Shown here: positions 18,952 through 27,993 of the stretch, piece after piece
How positions within the stretch are numbered: the first letter of the stretch is position 1
Layout: each line of letters opens with the position of its first letter
Assembly (NCBI RefSeq): GCF_004331285.1
Contig: NZ_SJOH01000005.1
Location: 114,126-178,125 of the forward strand
Direction: 5' to 3'
DNA: 64,000 nt
Source: Acinetobacter sp. ANC 3781
GTDB taxonomy: Bacteria; Pseudomonadota; Gammaproteobacteria; Pseudomonadales; Moraxellaceae
The notes under the pieces: generated by a model
What the model saw: only the letters and a program-made list of their open reading frames with translations
What the model was told of the DNA's origin: nothing
Database searches by the model: none
Made by a program: the position numbers and the translations under genes

Positions 18952-19710
18952 ATGCTTGCTAAACGTATTATTCCTTGCCTTGACGTAGATAATGGTCGAG
19001 TAGTGAAAGGTGTGCAATTCCTTGATATTCGTGATGCAGGCGATCCGGTTGAAGTGGCACGTCGCTATAATGAACAAGGTGCCGATGAAATTACCTTCCT
19101 AGACATTACTGCCACCTCGAGCGGTCGTGACACCACTTACCGTACAGTTGAACGTATGGCAGAAAGCGTATTCGTTCCATTAACCGTAGGTGGCGGGGTA
19201 CGTAAAGTTGAAGATATTCGATTATTGCTGAATGCCGGTGCAGATAAAGTCAGCATCAACTCGGCTGCAGTCTTTAATCCGGAATTTGTACAAGAAGCAT
19301 CGCAACGCTTTGGCGCACAGTGTATTGTGGTCGCGATTGACGCGAAAAAAACTGCTGATCATAAATGGGAAATTTTCACTCATGGCGGCCGTAAACCGAC
19401 TGGGATTGATGCCATTGAATGGGCAGTGAGAATGGCCGAATACGGTGCGGGTGAACTGCTGATTACTTCGATGGATGCAGACGGTACCAAAGCCGGTTAT
19501 GATCTTAAGTTAATGCGTCAAATCAATAATCGCGTGAATATTCCAACTATTGCTTCAGGTGGAGTGGGCTGTTTACAACATTTAGCAGATGGGATCTTGC
19601 AAGGCGGAGCAGATGCGGTTTTGGCAGCCTCTATTTTCCATTTTGGTCAACACACCATTCCCGAAGCAAAACAATATCTGGCAGCTCAAGGCATTGAAAT
19701 GCGTCTTTAA
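18952..19710 (+). CDS. hisF: Imidazole glycerol phosphate synthase, cyclase subunit HisF
   Basis: HisF condenses PRFAR with ammonia from HisH to IGP and AICAR. The 252-residue barrel starts [20 protein letters not shown] (catalytic Asp 11) and has the second catalytic aspartate in [10 protein letters not shown] (about residue 130). It also has phosphate-binding VGGGVRK and ASGGVG motifs. The frame is open from 18868, but ATG 18952 is the homologue start. hisH is far away at 12.8 kb. The terminator immediately downstream carries an IS30 element at its T-run. Confidence 0.97.
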   Translation: MLAKRIIPCLDVDNGRVVKGVQFLDIRDAGDPVEVARRYNEQGADEITFLDITATSSGRDTTYRTVERMAESVFVPLTVGGGVRKVEDIRLLLNAGADKVSINSAAVFNPEFVQEASQRFGAQCIVVAIDAKKTADHKWEIFTHGGRKPTGIDAIEWAVRMAEYGAGELLITSMDADGTKAGYDLKLMRQINNRVNIPTIASGGVGCLQHLADGILQGGADAVLAASIFHFGQHTIPEAKQYLAAQGIEMRL

Positions 19711-19731
19711 TTTTTTGATGTGATCAAGCTT

Positions 19732-19761
19732 AAAAGGGTGTTTTAATAACACTCTTTTTTT
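19732..19761 (+). terminator. Terminator of hisF
   Basis: AAAAGGGTGTT (19732-19742), loop TTAAT, AACACTCTTTT (19748-19758), then T-run. The IS30 element begins a few bases after it. Confidence 0.88.
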
Positions 19762-19765
19762 ATTT

Positions 19766-20813
19766 CTTGGATTCTCAAATGAAGTGCAACAGAGATTAAA
19801 TTATTGGAAGGAAGCAAGATGAGCTAGCATTTTGCTTCCGACCGACCAAAGTCAAAGTTGCATCATGAACTATACTCATCTTACTCAAGAAGAAAGATAT
19901 CAGATTTCTACATTGTTACGTGAAGGTTTTTCTAAACGTTATATCGCCTGGAGGCTAAATCGCTCACCCTCAACCATTTCCAGAGAAATAGCACGCAATC
20001 GAGCAAGGAATGGTTATTTCGCTAAACATGCCAATAAGTTAGCTCGCAGACGGCATTGCCCTAATCCTAAAAGAATCTCTTATGATACTTGGGTACAGGT
20101 CATTGCTTATCTTGATCTCCAGTGGAGTCCCGAACAGATTGCTTCTCATGTTTCAGTCAGTCTGCATTCCATATACAGGTTTATACAGCAGGATAAAAGC
20201 AAAGGTGGTGTGCTCTTCCACAACTTACGTTTCAGAAATCAAAGGAAGAGAAAATATGGCTCTATTGAGACTCGTGGCCAACTGACAAACCGCAAAAGTA
20301 TCCACGATAGACCTGCTGAGATTGAGCAGCGCTCTCGCTTCGGTGATTTGGAAATAGATACGATTGTTGGCAAGAACCACCAACAATCCCTGGTTTCAAT
20401 TGTAGATCGGAAGACAGGTTATCTTTGGCTGAAAAAGTGCAGCACGCGAAAGGCTGAGGAAGTTTGCCAAGCTACGATCAGATTATTGAAACCCATCAAA
20501 GCACATCTAAAAACAATTACCGCGGACAATGGGAAGGAGTTCAGCCTGCATGAGTATACTGCTCAGGAATTAGATGTCGACTGGTGTTTCGCTGATCCCT
20601 ATAGTGCATGGCAGCGAGGAACAAATGAAAATACCAATGGATTGATCAGACAATATATTAGAAAAGGCAGTGACTTGAATGACTATACGGATGCATATAT
20701 TGCAGAAATTACTCAACGATTGAATCATCGTCCAAGAAAAAGACTCGGCTTTAAAAGTCCGAGTCAGGTATTATGGCAACAACATGGTGTTGCACTTCAA
20801 ATGCTAATCTAAG
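19766..20813 (+). mobile_element. Complete IS30-family insertion sequence (about 1,048 bp)
   Basis: The ends are imperfect 26-base inverted repeats, left 19766-19791 and right 20788-20813, matching at 21 of 26 positions. The inner 12 bases (TGAAGTGCAACA) are perfect. Both repeats are flanked by TTT, consistent with a 3-bp target duplication, though T-rich flanks make this weak evidence. One transposase gene fills the element and its stop codon lies inside the right repeat. The insertion sits directly on the T-rich tail of the hisF terminator. Confidence 0.85.
19865..20812 (+). CDS. IS30-family transposase
   Basis: The 315-residue protein starts MNYTHLTQEERYQISTL, the IS30-type N-terminal helix-turn-helix (YIAWRLNRSPSTISREIARN). 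The DDE core follows: FGDLEIDTIVG (first Asp), TITADNGKEF (second Asp) and a final Glu in QRGTNENTNGLIRQY, then FNHRPRK-like LNHRPRKRLGFKSP. The frame is intact, so the element may be active. ATG 19865 is chosen over the open upstream frame (19832) because it gives the family-typical N-terminus. Confidence 0.95.
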   Translation: MNYTHLTQEERYQISTLLREGFSKRYIAWRLNRSPSTISREIARNRARNGYFAKHANKLARRRHCPNPKRISYDTWVQVIAYLDLQWSPEQIASHVSVSLHSIYRFIQQDKSKGGVLFHNLRFRNQRKRKYGSIETRGQLTNRKSIHDRPAEIEQRSRFGDLEIDTIVGKNHQQSLVSIVDRKTGYLWLKKCSTRKAEEVCQATIRLLKPIKAHLKTITADNGKEFSLHEYTAQELDVDWCFADPYSAWQRGTNENTNGLIRQYIRKGSDLNDYTDAYIAEITQRLNHRPRKRLGFKSPSQVLWQQHGVALQMLI

Positions 20814-20843
20814 TTTTAATAAAGCAATAACAAAATTTGAGAT

Positions 20844-20867
20844 AAAAAAAAGGAGTCTTTAAGACTC
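20844..20867 (-). terminator. Hairpin with T-run on minus strand
   Basis: GGAGTC (20851-20856), loop TTTAA, GACTCC (20862-20867), with an A-run at 20844-20850 that becomes the T-run on the minus strand. It would end transcripts from the hydroxylase gene 250 bases away, or transcripts entering the IS. Confidence 0.7.
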
Positions 20868-20987
20868 CCTATAAATCAAGAAAACTACAGCGCGATTTCT
20901 TGAAACGTAAAACAAAAAACATATCTATTTGCCGTCAAGTTATCTTACCACTTAACGATGCGGCAAATATAGAGTAAAAAATAAACG

Positions 20988-21030
20988 AAATATTGACTAT
21001 CCATGCCGAAAATATTGACAATTTACGACA
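20988..21030 (+). repeat. Bipartite direct-repeat motif, left copy (AraC-operator-like)
   Basis: AAATATTGAC (20988-20997) is followed after 16 unrelated bases by ATTGACAATTTACGACA (21014-21030). The two ATTGAC cores are 22 bases apart. The same layout recurs at 21779-21821. The surrounding 300 bases between IS30 and the hydroxylase gene contain no gene. Confidence 0.55.
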
Positions 21031-21118
21031 TACCTTAAGAAAGACCGTCTATAGCGTATTTTTAGCTCAAAAGCTCAGTGTAATTCGTTGGCATTAAAAT
21101 CTCATAAGATAAATTCCT

Positions 21119-21730
21119 TTATAGCTTCATTGATTCTTCAGGTAACCTTTCTACCCATTTTGCTGGAAAGTAACTATCTGCGACAAAATTCAATAGCTTG
21201 GAAATAGACTGGGGTAATGTGATACCTAATGGATTCTGTTCTTGCAAATTTTGGGATGAAATTACCCGGGTTCCCAGCAAATAATCAAACCAAGGCTTGG
21301 TCACACACCAGTTCGCATCCTGATTTGAGTTCATATGATGATCATAATGCCAGGGGATTTTTTTCATTGCCCAATCCGACTCTAAATGGGCACGTCGATG
21401 AATATAATAATAGTTGCAGGCGCTATACACCGCAGCCAGAGCCATGCCTTTAGAGACAGGATAAAACATTAAGCTGGTGCTGGTCGCTACCACTGCCAGA
21501 GAAACGATTTCATTTTTCGTACGCCAATTTGAAATGCCTTCAACATAGCCATGGTCGTAAAAATCCGTTTTTCGGACTTCACGATGATGCTCCCAATGCG
21601 ATTTCATACTGTCAGGTACGGGACTATAACGCGGCTTTCCACTTCGATGAGTACCGTGCAAAATATATTTATGAGCGACCCATTCAAAGCCATTGGCCAC
21701 CACCAATCCAACCAGAAAACCTTTCCACAT
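21119..21730 (-). CDS. Fatty acid hydroxylase superfamily protein (di-iron, sterol desaturase-like)
   Basis: The 203-residue membrane protein shows the histidine clusters of the di-iron hydroxylase superfamily: HKYILHG (about 20), HWEHH (about 45), HRRAH (about 112) and HYDHHMN (about 130). There are hydrophobic stretches before and between. It probably hydroxylates or desaturates a lipid chain at the inner membrane. The exact substrate (fatty acid, carotenoid or other) cannot be read. It is divergent from an AraC-type regulator gene, which suggests it is that regulator's target. Confidence 0.85.
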   Translation of the reverse strand: MWKGFLVGLVVANGFEWVAHKYILHGTHRSGKPRYSPVPDSMKSHWEHHREVRKTDFYDHGYVEGISNWRTKNEIVSLAVVATSTSLMFYPVSKGMALAAVYSACNYYYIHRRAHLESDWAMKKIPWHYDHHMNSNQDANWCVTKPWFDYLLGTRVISSQNLQEQNPLGITLPQSISKLLNFVADSYFPAKWVERLPEESMKL

Positions 21731-21778
21731 ATTTATTTTCTCCTCATCCTGTGTTGAATATAGGCAATGAACTGTGCT

Positions 21779-21821
21779 AAATATTGACCCTAAAATAAAA
21801 CTTCATTGACAAATTACGACA
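21779..21821 (+). repeat. Bipartite direct-repeat motif, right copy (AraC-operator-like)
   Basis: AAATATTGAC (21779-21788), 16-base spacer, ATTGACAAATTACGACA (21805-21821), with ATTGAC cores again 22 bases apart. It lies in the divergent promoter region between the hydroxylase gene and the araC-type gene, 20 bases before the latter's ATG. Confidence 0.6.
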
Positions 21822-21841
21822 ACAAAAAGATCACGATTACG

Positions 21842-22843
21842 ATGCAGCAATCAAAAGACTATACAGGCTCGGTATACGGTGGACTCGGGCATTTACTTTA
21901 TGCTTATAGTCAAGCTAAGGGTCTCGCTATTTCTGAAAAACTGGAACGGGTTCAAAATCTTGAACGTTTTGACTTCAGTCTTTGGCGCGAGTTACTGACA
22001 GATATAGAACAACAGGTCCAAATTGCGACCTTGGGTCTGGACATTGCCGAACATATGCAACCCAAGCATCTCGGAATTATTGCTTACATTGCGTTGTCTT
22101 GTAACACCTTAGGCGAAGCTTTATATCGTTATCATGATTTTCATCGTTTGGTTTATGATGGCAGTAGCTTACATGTCAATATGCTTGGAGATTATTTGGC
22201 GATTGGCTGGGGAGAAATCCCTGTTCATTTGACCACTCAAGTCACTCATGAAATTGCTATCGCATTAATGCTGCAGTTTGTTAAACACTTTATGGATTTT
22301 GAAGACATACATTTACATGAGGTTCATTTTGTCCATCCGGTTCCAAAAAATATCGCGTTGTATGAGCAGTATTTCCATTGTAAAGTCCGCTTTTCTCAAC
22401 CCACTGCTCAGATTATTATTCCACTTCAAGAACTGGCCAAACCCTTTCCTCAAGGCGATCAAACCTTACAACATTTACTGATGCAGCAAGCACATGCTTT
22501 ACTTGATAAGCTCCCCAACTCCACTCAGCTTGATCATCGTCTGCAAAGGGCTATCTTGACCGGTCTTCAAAAAAACCGCTATCAAATCAAACCGATTGCT
22601 GAACAATTAGGCATGTCTGTACGCCAGTTGCAACGCCATTTACACCAGCAAGGTGCCACTTACCAGCAGCGTATGCAAGAAGTCCGACATCTGTTGGCCG
22701 AACAATATTTAAAAGATCCGCACCTAAGCCTCCAAGAAATTGCTTTATTGCTGAGCTATTCTGAACAAAGTGCCTTCCAACGTGCCTTTAAACAGTGGAC
22801 GGGCTATACCCCCCAACAATGGCGACAACAGCAATACTCATAA
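21842..22843 (+). CDS. AraC-family transcriptional regulator with arabinose-binding-like N-domain
   Basis: The 333-residue protein has an N-terminal ligand-binding domain of the OruR/Arabinose_bd type (GLDIAEHMQPKHLGIIAYIALSC at about 75-97) and a C-terminal AraC double helix-turn-helix. The latter includes IAEQLGMSVRQLQRHLHQQG and LQEIALLLSYSEQSAFQRAF, ending KQWTGYTPQQWR. The frame opens at TTG 21806, but ATG 21842 is preferred. Regulators of this subclass often control lipid or aromatic pathways next to them. The divergent hydroxylase gene and the repeated motif in the shared promoter support local control. Confidence 0.92.
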   Translation: MQQSKDYTGSVYGGLGHLLYAYSQAKGLAISEKLERVQNLERFDFSLWRELLTDIEQQVQIATLGLDIAEHMQPKHLGIIAYIALSCNTLGEALYRYHDFHRLVYDGSSLHVNMLGDYLAIGWGEIPVHLTTQVTHEIAIALMLQFVKHFMDFEDIHLHEVHFVHPVPKNIALYEQYFHCKVRFSQPTAQIIIPLQELAKPFPQGDQTLQHLLMQQAHALLDKLPNSTQLDHRLQRAILTGLQKNRYQIKPIAEQLGMSVRQLQRHLHQQGATYQQRMQEVRHLLAEQYLKDPHLSLQEIALLLSYSEQSAFQRAFKQWTGYTPQQWRQQQYS

Positions 22844-22921
22844 ACTCTGATTCCTTGTATTATTTATCGAGTCGTTATTTATCTAGTCATTGATGCCACC
22901 TGAGCAGCACTCTTTTTATAT

Positions 22922-23176
22922 GTGATTATACAGGGTCAAGTAGGCACAGGCGGTTTTGCCAATAATAGATTTGCCGAGTTATCTGCGGGTAAATACTGTA
23001 TGACTTCGGCTTTAATTATTAAGATTGTAATAGCTGCCATATTTATAATTGTGATTAGGGTCGCGACTGACCAACCTGCACCTGCGCGTCTTGCACCTGT
23101 TGCCACCAGTCTGGCTTTAACCCTGATTCATTTAATCAGTATTCCAATCACCCTCCTCGATAAAATCGGCACATAA
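22922..23176 (+). pseudogene. Remnant of aquaporin Z (aqpZ)
   Basis: An 84-codon frame encodes a piece of the C-terminal half of AqpZ: GGFANNRFAELSAGKYCMTSA, then IVIRVATDQPAPARLAPVA, then SLALTLIHLISIPIT. These align in order to the AqpZ segment that leads to the second NPA box. The match stops right before the expected NTSVNPARS, so the second NPA motif and last helices are missing, as are the first NPA half and the start. Key glycines (APAGFAPIAIG in functional proteins) are substituted. It cannot form a channel. Confidence 0.8.
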
Positions 23177-23326
23177 GCTTTGATGTTGCTTAAGTTGCGA
23201 ATGACCTTTCCAAGTATCAAAGAATGAATTCAAAGTTAAAAACTCCTATCAATTGTCAACCAATTGATATTACAGCTCTGATCAGCTTTTTTACGTTCCA
23301 TGTGGAACATAATATTTTAATGGTTT

Positions 23327-23572
23327 TTATAGAAATGGATTTTCAATTTCCTGTTCATCTTGACGATCAATTTTTTCAGGCAAATTGTCCTCATTTTCCA
23401 AAGCACTGACTACAGCATTTAAAAAGGCCTGTAAGGCTTTAGCAGCCTGCAAACCGGCCTGATCTTTAGTCAGCTGCAAGTTACCATAAATACTGACGCA
23501 ATCTTCTTGGTTTTCTAAAGTGAGGTCGTGAATAGCATGCGATTCGCTACCATTTTCAAAAGGCTTGAACAT
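23327..23572 (-). CDS. Small acidic hypothetical protein
   Basis: This 81-residue cytoplasmic protein is rich in Glu, Asp and Gln. Its central stretch (YGNLQLTKDQAGLQAAKALQAFLNAVVSALE) is probably helical. ATG 23572 is preceded by GAGAAG at suitable spacing. It lies just upstream (on the minus strand) of no clear partner; the nuclease gene at 23642-24778 precedes it on the same strand with a 69-base gap, so co-transcription is possible. I do not recognise the family. Confidence 0.65.
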   Translation of the reverse strand: MFKPFENGSESHAIHDLTLENQEDCVSIYGNLQLTKDQAGLQAAKALQAFLNAVVSALENEDNLPEKIDRQDEQEIENPFL

Positions 23573-23641
23573 TATCTTCTCACTGATCTTTGTTGTTATT
23601 TAAAAAGTAGCATGATTACCTCCATCCTACTTAAAAAAGGC

Positions 23642-24778
23642 TTATTTCAACAACTGTAAAATGTACTGTAAAAGTCCTTCGATCAATTGCTTAACAATCG
23701 TCTCTTGCGTATTTGGATCGATCGTCGGAGCTGCATTCTTGTTTTCACCCGATTGCGTCGTCGCCGCCTTTGAAGATGAACTTACAGAGGAAGATTTAAA
23801 CTGTTTCTGCAAAGTGCTAAGCGCATCTGAACTGACCTCCTCGGCACATTGGCTTTCTGCATCCCAATATGAATAAGCAATTTTCTGAGTCGCTTTGACC
23901 GCACTTGCCCTTAATGGCAAATTGTAAGTATTACGCTTTTGGTCTTCTGTTAGCTGAGGGAAAATATTAATTCCCGTGAGATCTTCCAATGCACATATGC
24001 TGATCACCTGAACTTTTGGCGCAGTATTTTTCAGGGTGTTGTCGGCATAGTACACCCCTGCAGCCCCTGTTTTTGGCATATAGATGGCTTTGTAGGTCGC
24101 TGTTGGAACAATTACACCCTTACCAATGGTTTTAAGTTTTTTAGCAGCAAATACGGGGCCGGTCACCACGTAAACATCCTGCTTCTGCTTGGTCACAATC
24201 GCACGCGTGGCTTCTTCTAACTCACGCCAGACCTGCTGATTATTTTTTGGTGCTTGCGGCACCATATTGGCTAACGAAAAACTGTCATTCTGCGCAGCTT
24301 TATTCGGCATGTCGGCATTTGGCGCCATGTGTCCACGATCGTAACCCGATGCTTTATAGTCCGACAAGGTCGCCTGATGTTCTACTTTGACTTTGGATTC
24401 TTCATGAAAACTATCTTCACGTGGAATTTTTTGACTTAATCGTTGCGGAGTCAAAGCTTCCGCAACCCACAAAGGTGTTTTAGACACCCCTGAATACATC
24501 ACATTGAAACCATTAAAGCACAAGGGATAAGTATTTTTATGAAGACTTTCTTTTGTCAAATAAGGGGGAATATCACGATAAAACTGGTCTAAACACGCTG
24601 AGTTTGATGAAGATGGTAATGAAACAAATTGCTGAATCTTTTCTTGTCCAAAGGCAATCGCAAAACTACTGGTCGCGACTAAGCCCAAAATAATTTTTAA
24701 ACTATTTTGATTTAAAAGCTGCACCCAAGATTTACTGGTTTTACGTTTCTTAATTGCCATTTTCAGATAAACACTCAT
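23642..24778 (-). CDS. DNA/RNA non-specific endonuclease (NUC1 family)
   Basis: The nuclease core carries the DRGH motif in YDRGHMAPNADM (catalytic His, metal-binding context NxxP further on: FSLANMVPQAPKNNQQVW). It also has family blocks VTGPVFA and ATYKAIYMP. A basic N-terminus and one hydrophobic segment (IILGLVATSSFAIAFG) precede it, so it is membrane-anchored or exported. A Ser-rich region and a hydrophobic C-terminal tail (IVKQLIEGLLQYILQLL) follow the core. Two starts are close: ATG 24778 and ATG 24760. I chose 24778 because AAGGAAA lies directly before it. The likely role is extracytoplasmic nucleic-acid degradation. Confidence 0.85.
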   Translation of the reverse strand: MSVYLKMAIKKRKTSKSWVQLLNQNSLKIILGLVATSSFAIAFGQEKIQQFVSLPSSSNSACLDQFYRDIPPYLTKESLHKNTYPLCFNGFNVMYSGVSKTPLWVAEALTPQRLSQKIPREDSFHEESKVKVEHQATLSDYKASGYDRGHMAPNADMPNKAAQNDSFSLANMVPQAPKNNQQVWRELEEATRAIVTKQKQDVYVVTGPVFAAKKLKTIGKGVIVPTATYKAIYMPKTGAAGVYYADNTLKNTAPKVQVISICALEDLTGINIFPQLTEDQKRNTYNLPLRASAVKATQKIAYSYWDAESQCAEEVSSDALSTLQKQFKSSSVSSSSKAATTQSGENKNAAPTIDPNTQETIVKQLIEGLLQYILQLLK

Positions 24779-25014
24779 TTTCCTTGAGCTTAACAAGCAG
24801 GGAAAATGAAGTATATGTAGCGAAAGCTGTTTGTTTAACATTTAAACAAAACATGATTAACAAAAGCGCAGTTGTTGTAACAGTATGTCTAATTTTATAA
24901 AGCTTTTATAAAGACTCTTAATGGCTTTACGTATGTTTGATTGAAAAACCGATCCTAACTATGACAAGGTGAAAAGATGCAAGATTCGGAATTTTTATTT
25001 CTACGGAGTATTAT

Positions 25015-25749
25015 ATGCATTCGAAGCTTTTAGGTTTAAGTCTCGTTACAGGACTAATGAGTGCAACTGCATTCGCAGAACCCGCAATTCAACCTGGCGA
25101 TTCTTTAGAAAGTTTATCTAAAGTTAAAGTGACTACTACCGTGAATGGTCAAGTTGGTTCGATTCAAGATTTGGTGACAAGTGGTCAAATCCGTATTGTC
25201 GATGCAGGTCAAGTCGCTACTGCACCCGCTGACGCGGGATCTGAGACCCAAAAGGTACAAACCAATTCAGCTGTAGATGTAAATGCACCTCAAGCTACGG
25301 ATATAAATACAACAGCACAAGCCGTTGAAGCATTATCAGAGCAAACGAACAGTCCTGCCCTCGAGCAAACTGCCCAAGCTGCATCAGAAAATGTTGATCC
25401 GCAACCCAATGCGGAATTAGCTGCGCAGCAAGCTGAACAAGTCATGGATCAGGAAACCGCTGCACAGGCACCCGTAAATGAAACCAATGAAAATATTGCT
25501 GCAGCACCTATGACTTCATCGTCTCCTGATGCACCAGTAAATGCTGCGGATATGTCACAAACTGATGTAACCAATGAAGCTGTCGCTGCGGCACCAGTGA
25601 ATACTGCTGAAACAAATGAAGCTTTCGCAGCTGCACCTGAAACTGCACAGCCTCAGGATGCGGTACAGGCTGCACCAGAAGCTGGTATTAATGATGCGCC
25701 TGTGAATGCATCTCCAGAAGCTCCCGCTCTAGAACAAACAGAGAACTAA
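25015..25749 (+). CDS. Exported low-complexity Ala/Pro/Gln/Glu-rich protein
   Basis: A signal peptide (MHSKLLGLSLVTGLMSATAFA) is followed by about 45 ordinary residues (PGDSLESLSKVKVTTTVNGQ to IRIVDAGQ). Then come about 175 residues almost entirely of A, P, E, Q, N, T, S and V with the recurring phrase AAAPVN/AAAPET. No cysteine or aromatic core is present in the tail, so it is probably disordered in the periplasm or at the surface. A promoter and Shine-Dalgarno (ACGGAG) suit the ATG. It ends at a bidirectional terminator shared with kup. Function unknown. Confidence 0.75.
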   Translation: MHSKLLGLSLVTGLMSATAFAEPAIQPGDSLESLSKVKVTTTVNGQVGSIQDLVTSGQIRIVDAGQVATAPADAGSETQKVQTNSAVDVNAPQATDINTTAQAVEALSEQTNSPALEQTAQAASENVDPQPNAELAAQQAEQVMDQETAAQAPVNETNENIAAAPMTSSSPDAPVNAADMSQTDVTNEAVAAAPVNTAETNEAFAAAPETAQPQDAVQAAPEAGINDAPVNASPEAPALEQTEN

Positions 25750-25780
25750 TCATTCTCTTTTCAGGCTTTATCCTCCAAAT

Positions 25781-25813
25781 AAAAAACCAAGGATTTTCCA
25801 CCTTGGTTTTTTA
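25781..25813. terminator. Bidirectional terminator between the low-complexity gene and kup
   Basis: AAAAAACCAAGG (25781-25792), loop ATTTTCCA, CCTTGGTTTTTT (25801-25812). Perfect stem with A- and T-runs; the flanking genes converge. Confidence 0.92.
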
Positions 25814-25832
25814 TTATCTGATGTTGACCAAA

Positions 25833-27713
25833 CTATATTTCGATTTGACTACCCAGCTCGACTACACGATTGGGTGGGATTTGATAAAAATCACTCACTG
25901 GACTGGTATTGCGTTGCATCGAAATAAACAGTTTTTCACGCCAAGGAGACAAACCTTCTCCAACCGTATGAATCAGTCGGTCACGCGAAATAAAGAAGCT
26001 TATTTGCATCATGTCGAAGTCAAAACCTAACTGTTGATAGGCCTGTTCCAGTGCTTCTGGAATATTGGGCTGATCTTTAAAACCGTAATACAGAGAAATA
26101 CGATAGAAACGATTGTCCAGTTTTTCGACTTTGGTTCGCTCCTCCTGTGCTACATAAGGAATATCACGGGTCACTACCGTCACCATAATATTCATCTCAT
26201 GCAGTACCTTGTTATGCTTGATATTATGCAACATGGCATGCGGCACGATATTCGGTGTGCCGGTTAGAAAGACCGCTGAACCGGGAACAAATTGAGTTTC
26301 CGCGCTCATACTAATACTTTTAATAAACAGATCTATCGGTAAGGCATCCTTTTCTAAACGTGCCAGTACGATTTCTCGTCCCGCTTTCCAGGTCATTAAA
26401 AGGGTATACACCGCAGCGCCGATCAGAATTGGCACCCATCCTCCAGAAATAATTTTTAATGAGGTAGAGGCCACAAAAACGAAATCGATCAATAAGAATG
26501 GTACCGCAAATAACAAAACTTTCCAGACCGGCCAACGCCAAAAACCGTAGGCCAGAAACGAAATTAAAATCGTACCGCAGAGCATGGTCATAGTGACCGC
26601 TACACCATAAGCACTGGCTAAACTGGCACTACTTTCAAACAGTAAAATCAGGATAACCACCGAAATGAATAACACCCAGTTAATGAACGGCAAATAGATT
26701 TGGCCTTGCTCAACATCCGAAGTGTGATGGACGGTTAAGCGCGGCAAATAACGCAGCTGAATCGCCTGATTGGTCATGGAGAATACACCGGTAATCACCG
26801 CCTGTGAGGCAATGACTGCCGCAGCAGTCGCCAAACCAATCATGGGAAATAAAGCCCAATCAGGAACCAGCATATAGAATGGATTGGCAATTGCATTTGG
26901 GTTACGTAGCAATAGTGCCCCCTGTCCTGCATAGTTAAACAGTAGACAAGGCAAGACGATAATGAACCAAGCCAGACGTATCGGTAAGCGACCAAAATGT
27001 CCCATATCGGCATATAAAGCTTCACCACCAGTTATGGTCAGAATGACTGCACCCATGGTGAGAAAAGCCACATAGGGTTGATGGACAATAAAGTTAAAGG
27101 CCCAATGTGGACTCACCATGGTCAATACAAATGGCGTTTGGATAATACTCCATACCCCGAGTGCACCAATGGATAAAAACCAAGCCATGGTTAGTGGACC
27201 AAAAAATTTTCCCATGGTGGCGGTGCCATGCCGCTGTACCAGAAACAATCCAGCCAAAATACCAATCGCTAGAGGCATTAACCACTGGTTAAACATCGGT
27301 GTCGCGATACTCAAACCTTCAATGGCTGACAGGACAGAAATTGCCGGGGTAATAATGCCGTCACCAAAAAAAAGTGATGCACCAATAAATCCCAAGGCAA
27401 TCAGGTAAATCTTTTTGTTCTCGGCAATACGTGATGTCCGAAGGTTCAATGCCAATAACGACATAATCCCGCCTTCACCATTATTGTCTGCACGCATAAT
27501 AATGGTGACATATTTGAAACTAATCGTCAGCATCATGCACCAGAAGATCAGCGACAAAATGCCAAGGACTGATGCTTCGCTAATAGCGAGATGTGCGGTG
27601 AGGAAACATTGCCGAAGCGCATACAGTGGGCTGGTGCCAATGTCTCCGAATACAACCCCAAGCGCTGCGAGGGTAATCACAGGCAAGGCGGCTTTCTTTG
27701 CAGTACTTTGCAT
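25833..27713 (-). CDS. kup: Low-affinity potassium uptake protein Kup
   Basis: The 626-residue K+/H+ symporter of the KUP/HAK/KT family is the same length as E. coli Kup (622). It starts [22 protein letters not shown], the family signature with the K+-site GDIGTSPLY. About twelve membrane helices run to residue 430, followed by a cytoplasmic tail. It imports potassium at the inner membrane, important at low pH. It is monocistronic, with the 5' end facing the tRNA-Ser gene. Confidence 0.97.
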   Translation of the reverse strand: MQSTAKKAALPVITLAALGVVFGDIGTSPLYALRQCFLTAHLAISEASVLGILSLIFWCMMLTISFKYVTIIMRADNNGEGGIMSLLALNLRTSRIAENKKIYLIALGFIGASLFFGDGIITPAISVLSAIEGLSIATPMFNQWLMPLAIGILAGLFLVQRHGTATMGKFFGPLTMAWFLSIGALGVWSIIQTPFVLTMVSPHWAFNFIVHQPYVAFLTMGAVILTITGGEALYADMGHFGRLPIRLAWFIIVLPCLLFNYAGQGALLLRNPNAIANPFYMLVPDWALFPMIGLATAAAVIASQAVITGVFSMTNQAIQLRYLPRLTVHHTSDVEQGQIYLPFINWVLFISVVILILLFESSASLASAYGVAVTMTMLCGTILISFLAYGFWRWPVWKVLLFAVPFLLIDFVFVASTSLKIISGGWVPILIGAAVYTLLMTWKAGREIVLARLEKDALPIDLFIKSISMSAETQFVPGSAVFLTGTPNIVPHAMLHNIKHNKVLHEMNIMVTVVTRDIPYVAQEERTKVEKLDNRFYRISLYYGFKDQPNIPEALEQAYQQLGFDFDMMQISFFISRDRLIHTVGEGLSPWREKLFISMQRNTSPVSDFYQIPPNRVVELGSQIEI

Positions 27714-27795
27714 ATTTTGTCTTCGTTTTTAGACACTATTTTTTCGCCATCATATCACCGAGATAAAACTTTTGCTTTAAATCAATTGTTTCAAC

Positions 27796-27824
27796 TTGGC
27801 AGAGGCGTTTTTTTTCGTTATTAT
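27796..27824 (+). promoter_or_regulatory. Promoter of tRNA-Ser
   Basis: -35 TTGGCA (27796-27801), 17-base spacer, -10 TATTAT (27819-27824), followed by a GC-rich discriminator typical of stable RNA genes and by the tRNA 11 bases later. Confidence 0.75.
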
Positions 27825-27835
27825 CGCGGCGCAAT

Positions 27836-27926
27836 GGTGAAGTGTCCGAGTGGCTGAAGGAGCACGCCTGGAAAGTGTGTAAACGTTTATAGCGTTTCGA
27901 GGGTTCGAATCCCTCTTTCACCGCCA
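27836..27926 (+). tRNA. tRNA-Ser (GGA)
   Basis: This is a 91-base class II tRNA with a long variable arm. The anticodon GGA lies in CCTGGAAAG. The acceptor stem GGTGAAG pairs with TTTCACC, with discriminator G and encoded CCA. T-arm GGTTCGAATCC is canonical. Confidence 0.97.
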
Positions 27927-27957
27927 AATTCGAAGGAACTGCACTCCAAAGCAGTAA

Positions 27958-27993
27958 AGAAAGGCTTAATTCTAAAGGGATTAAGCCTTTTTT
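27958..27993 (+). terminator. Terminator of tRNA-Ser
   Basis: AAGGCTTAAT (27961-27970) pairs with ATTAAGCCTT (27980-27989), then T-run. Confidence 0.85.

Noticed and set aside
25300..25749. Repeats in the low-complexity exported protein as a mobile or phase-variable repeat
   Set aside because: The repetition is at the amino-acid composition level only; the nucleotide units differ too much for slippage.
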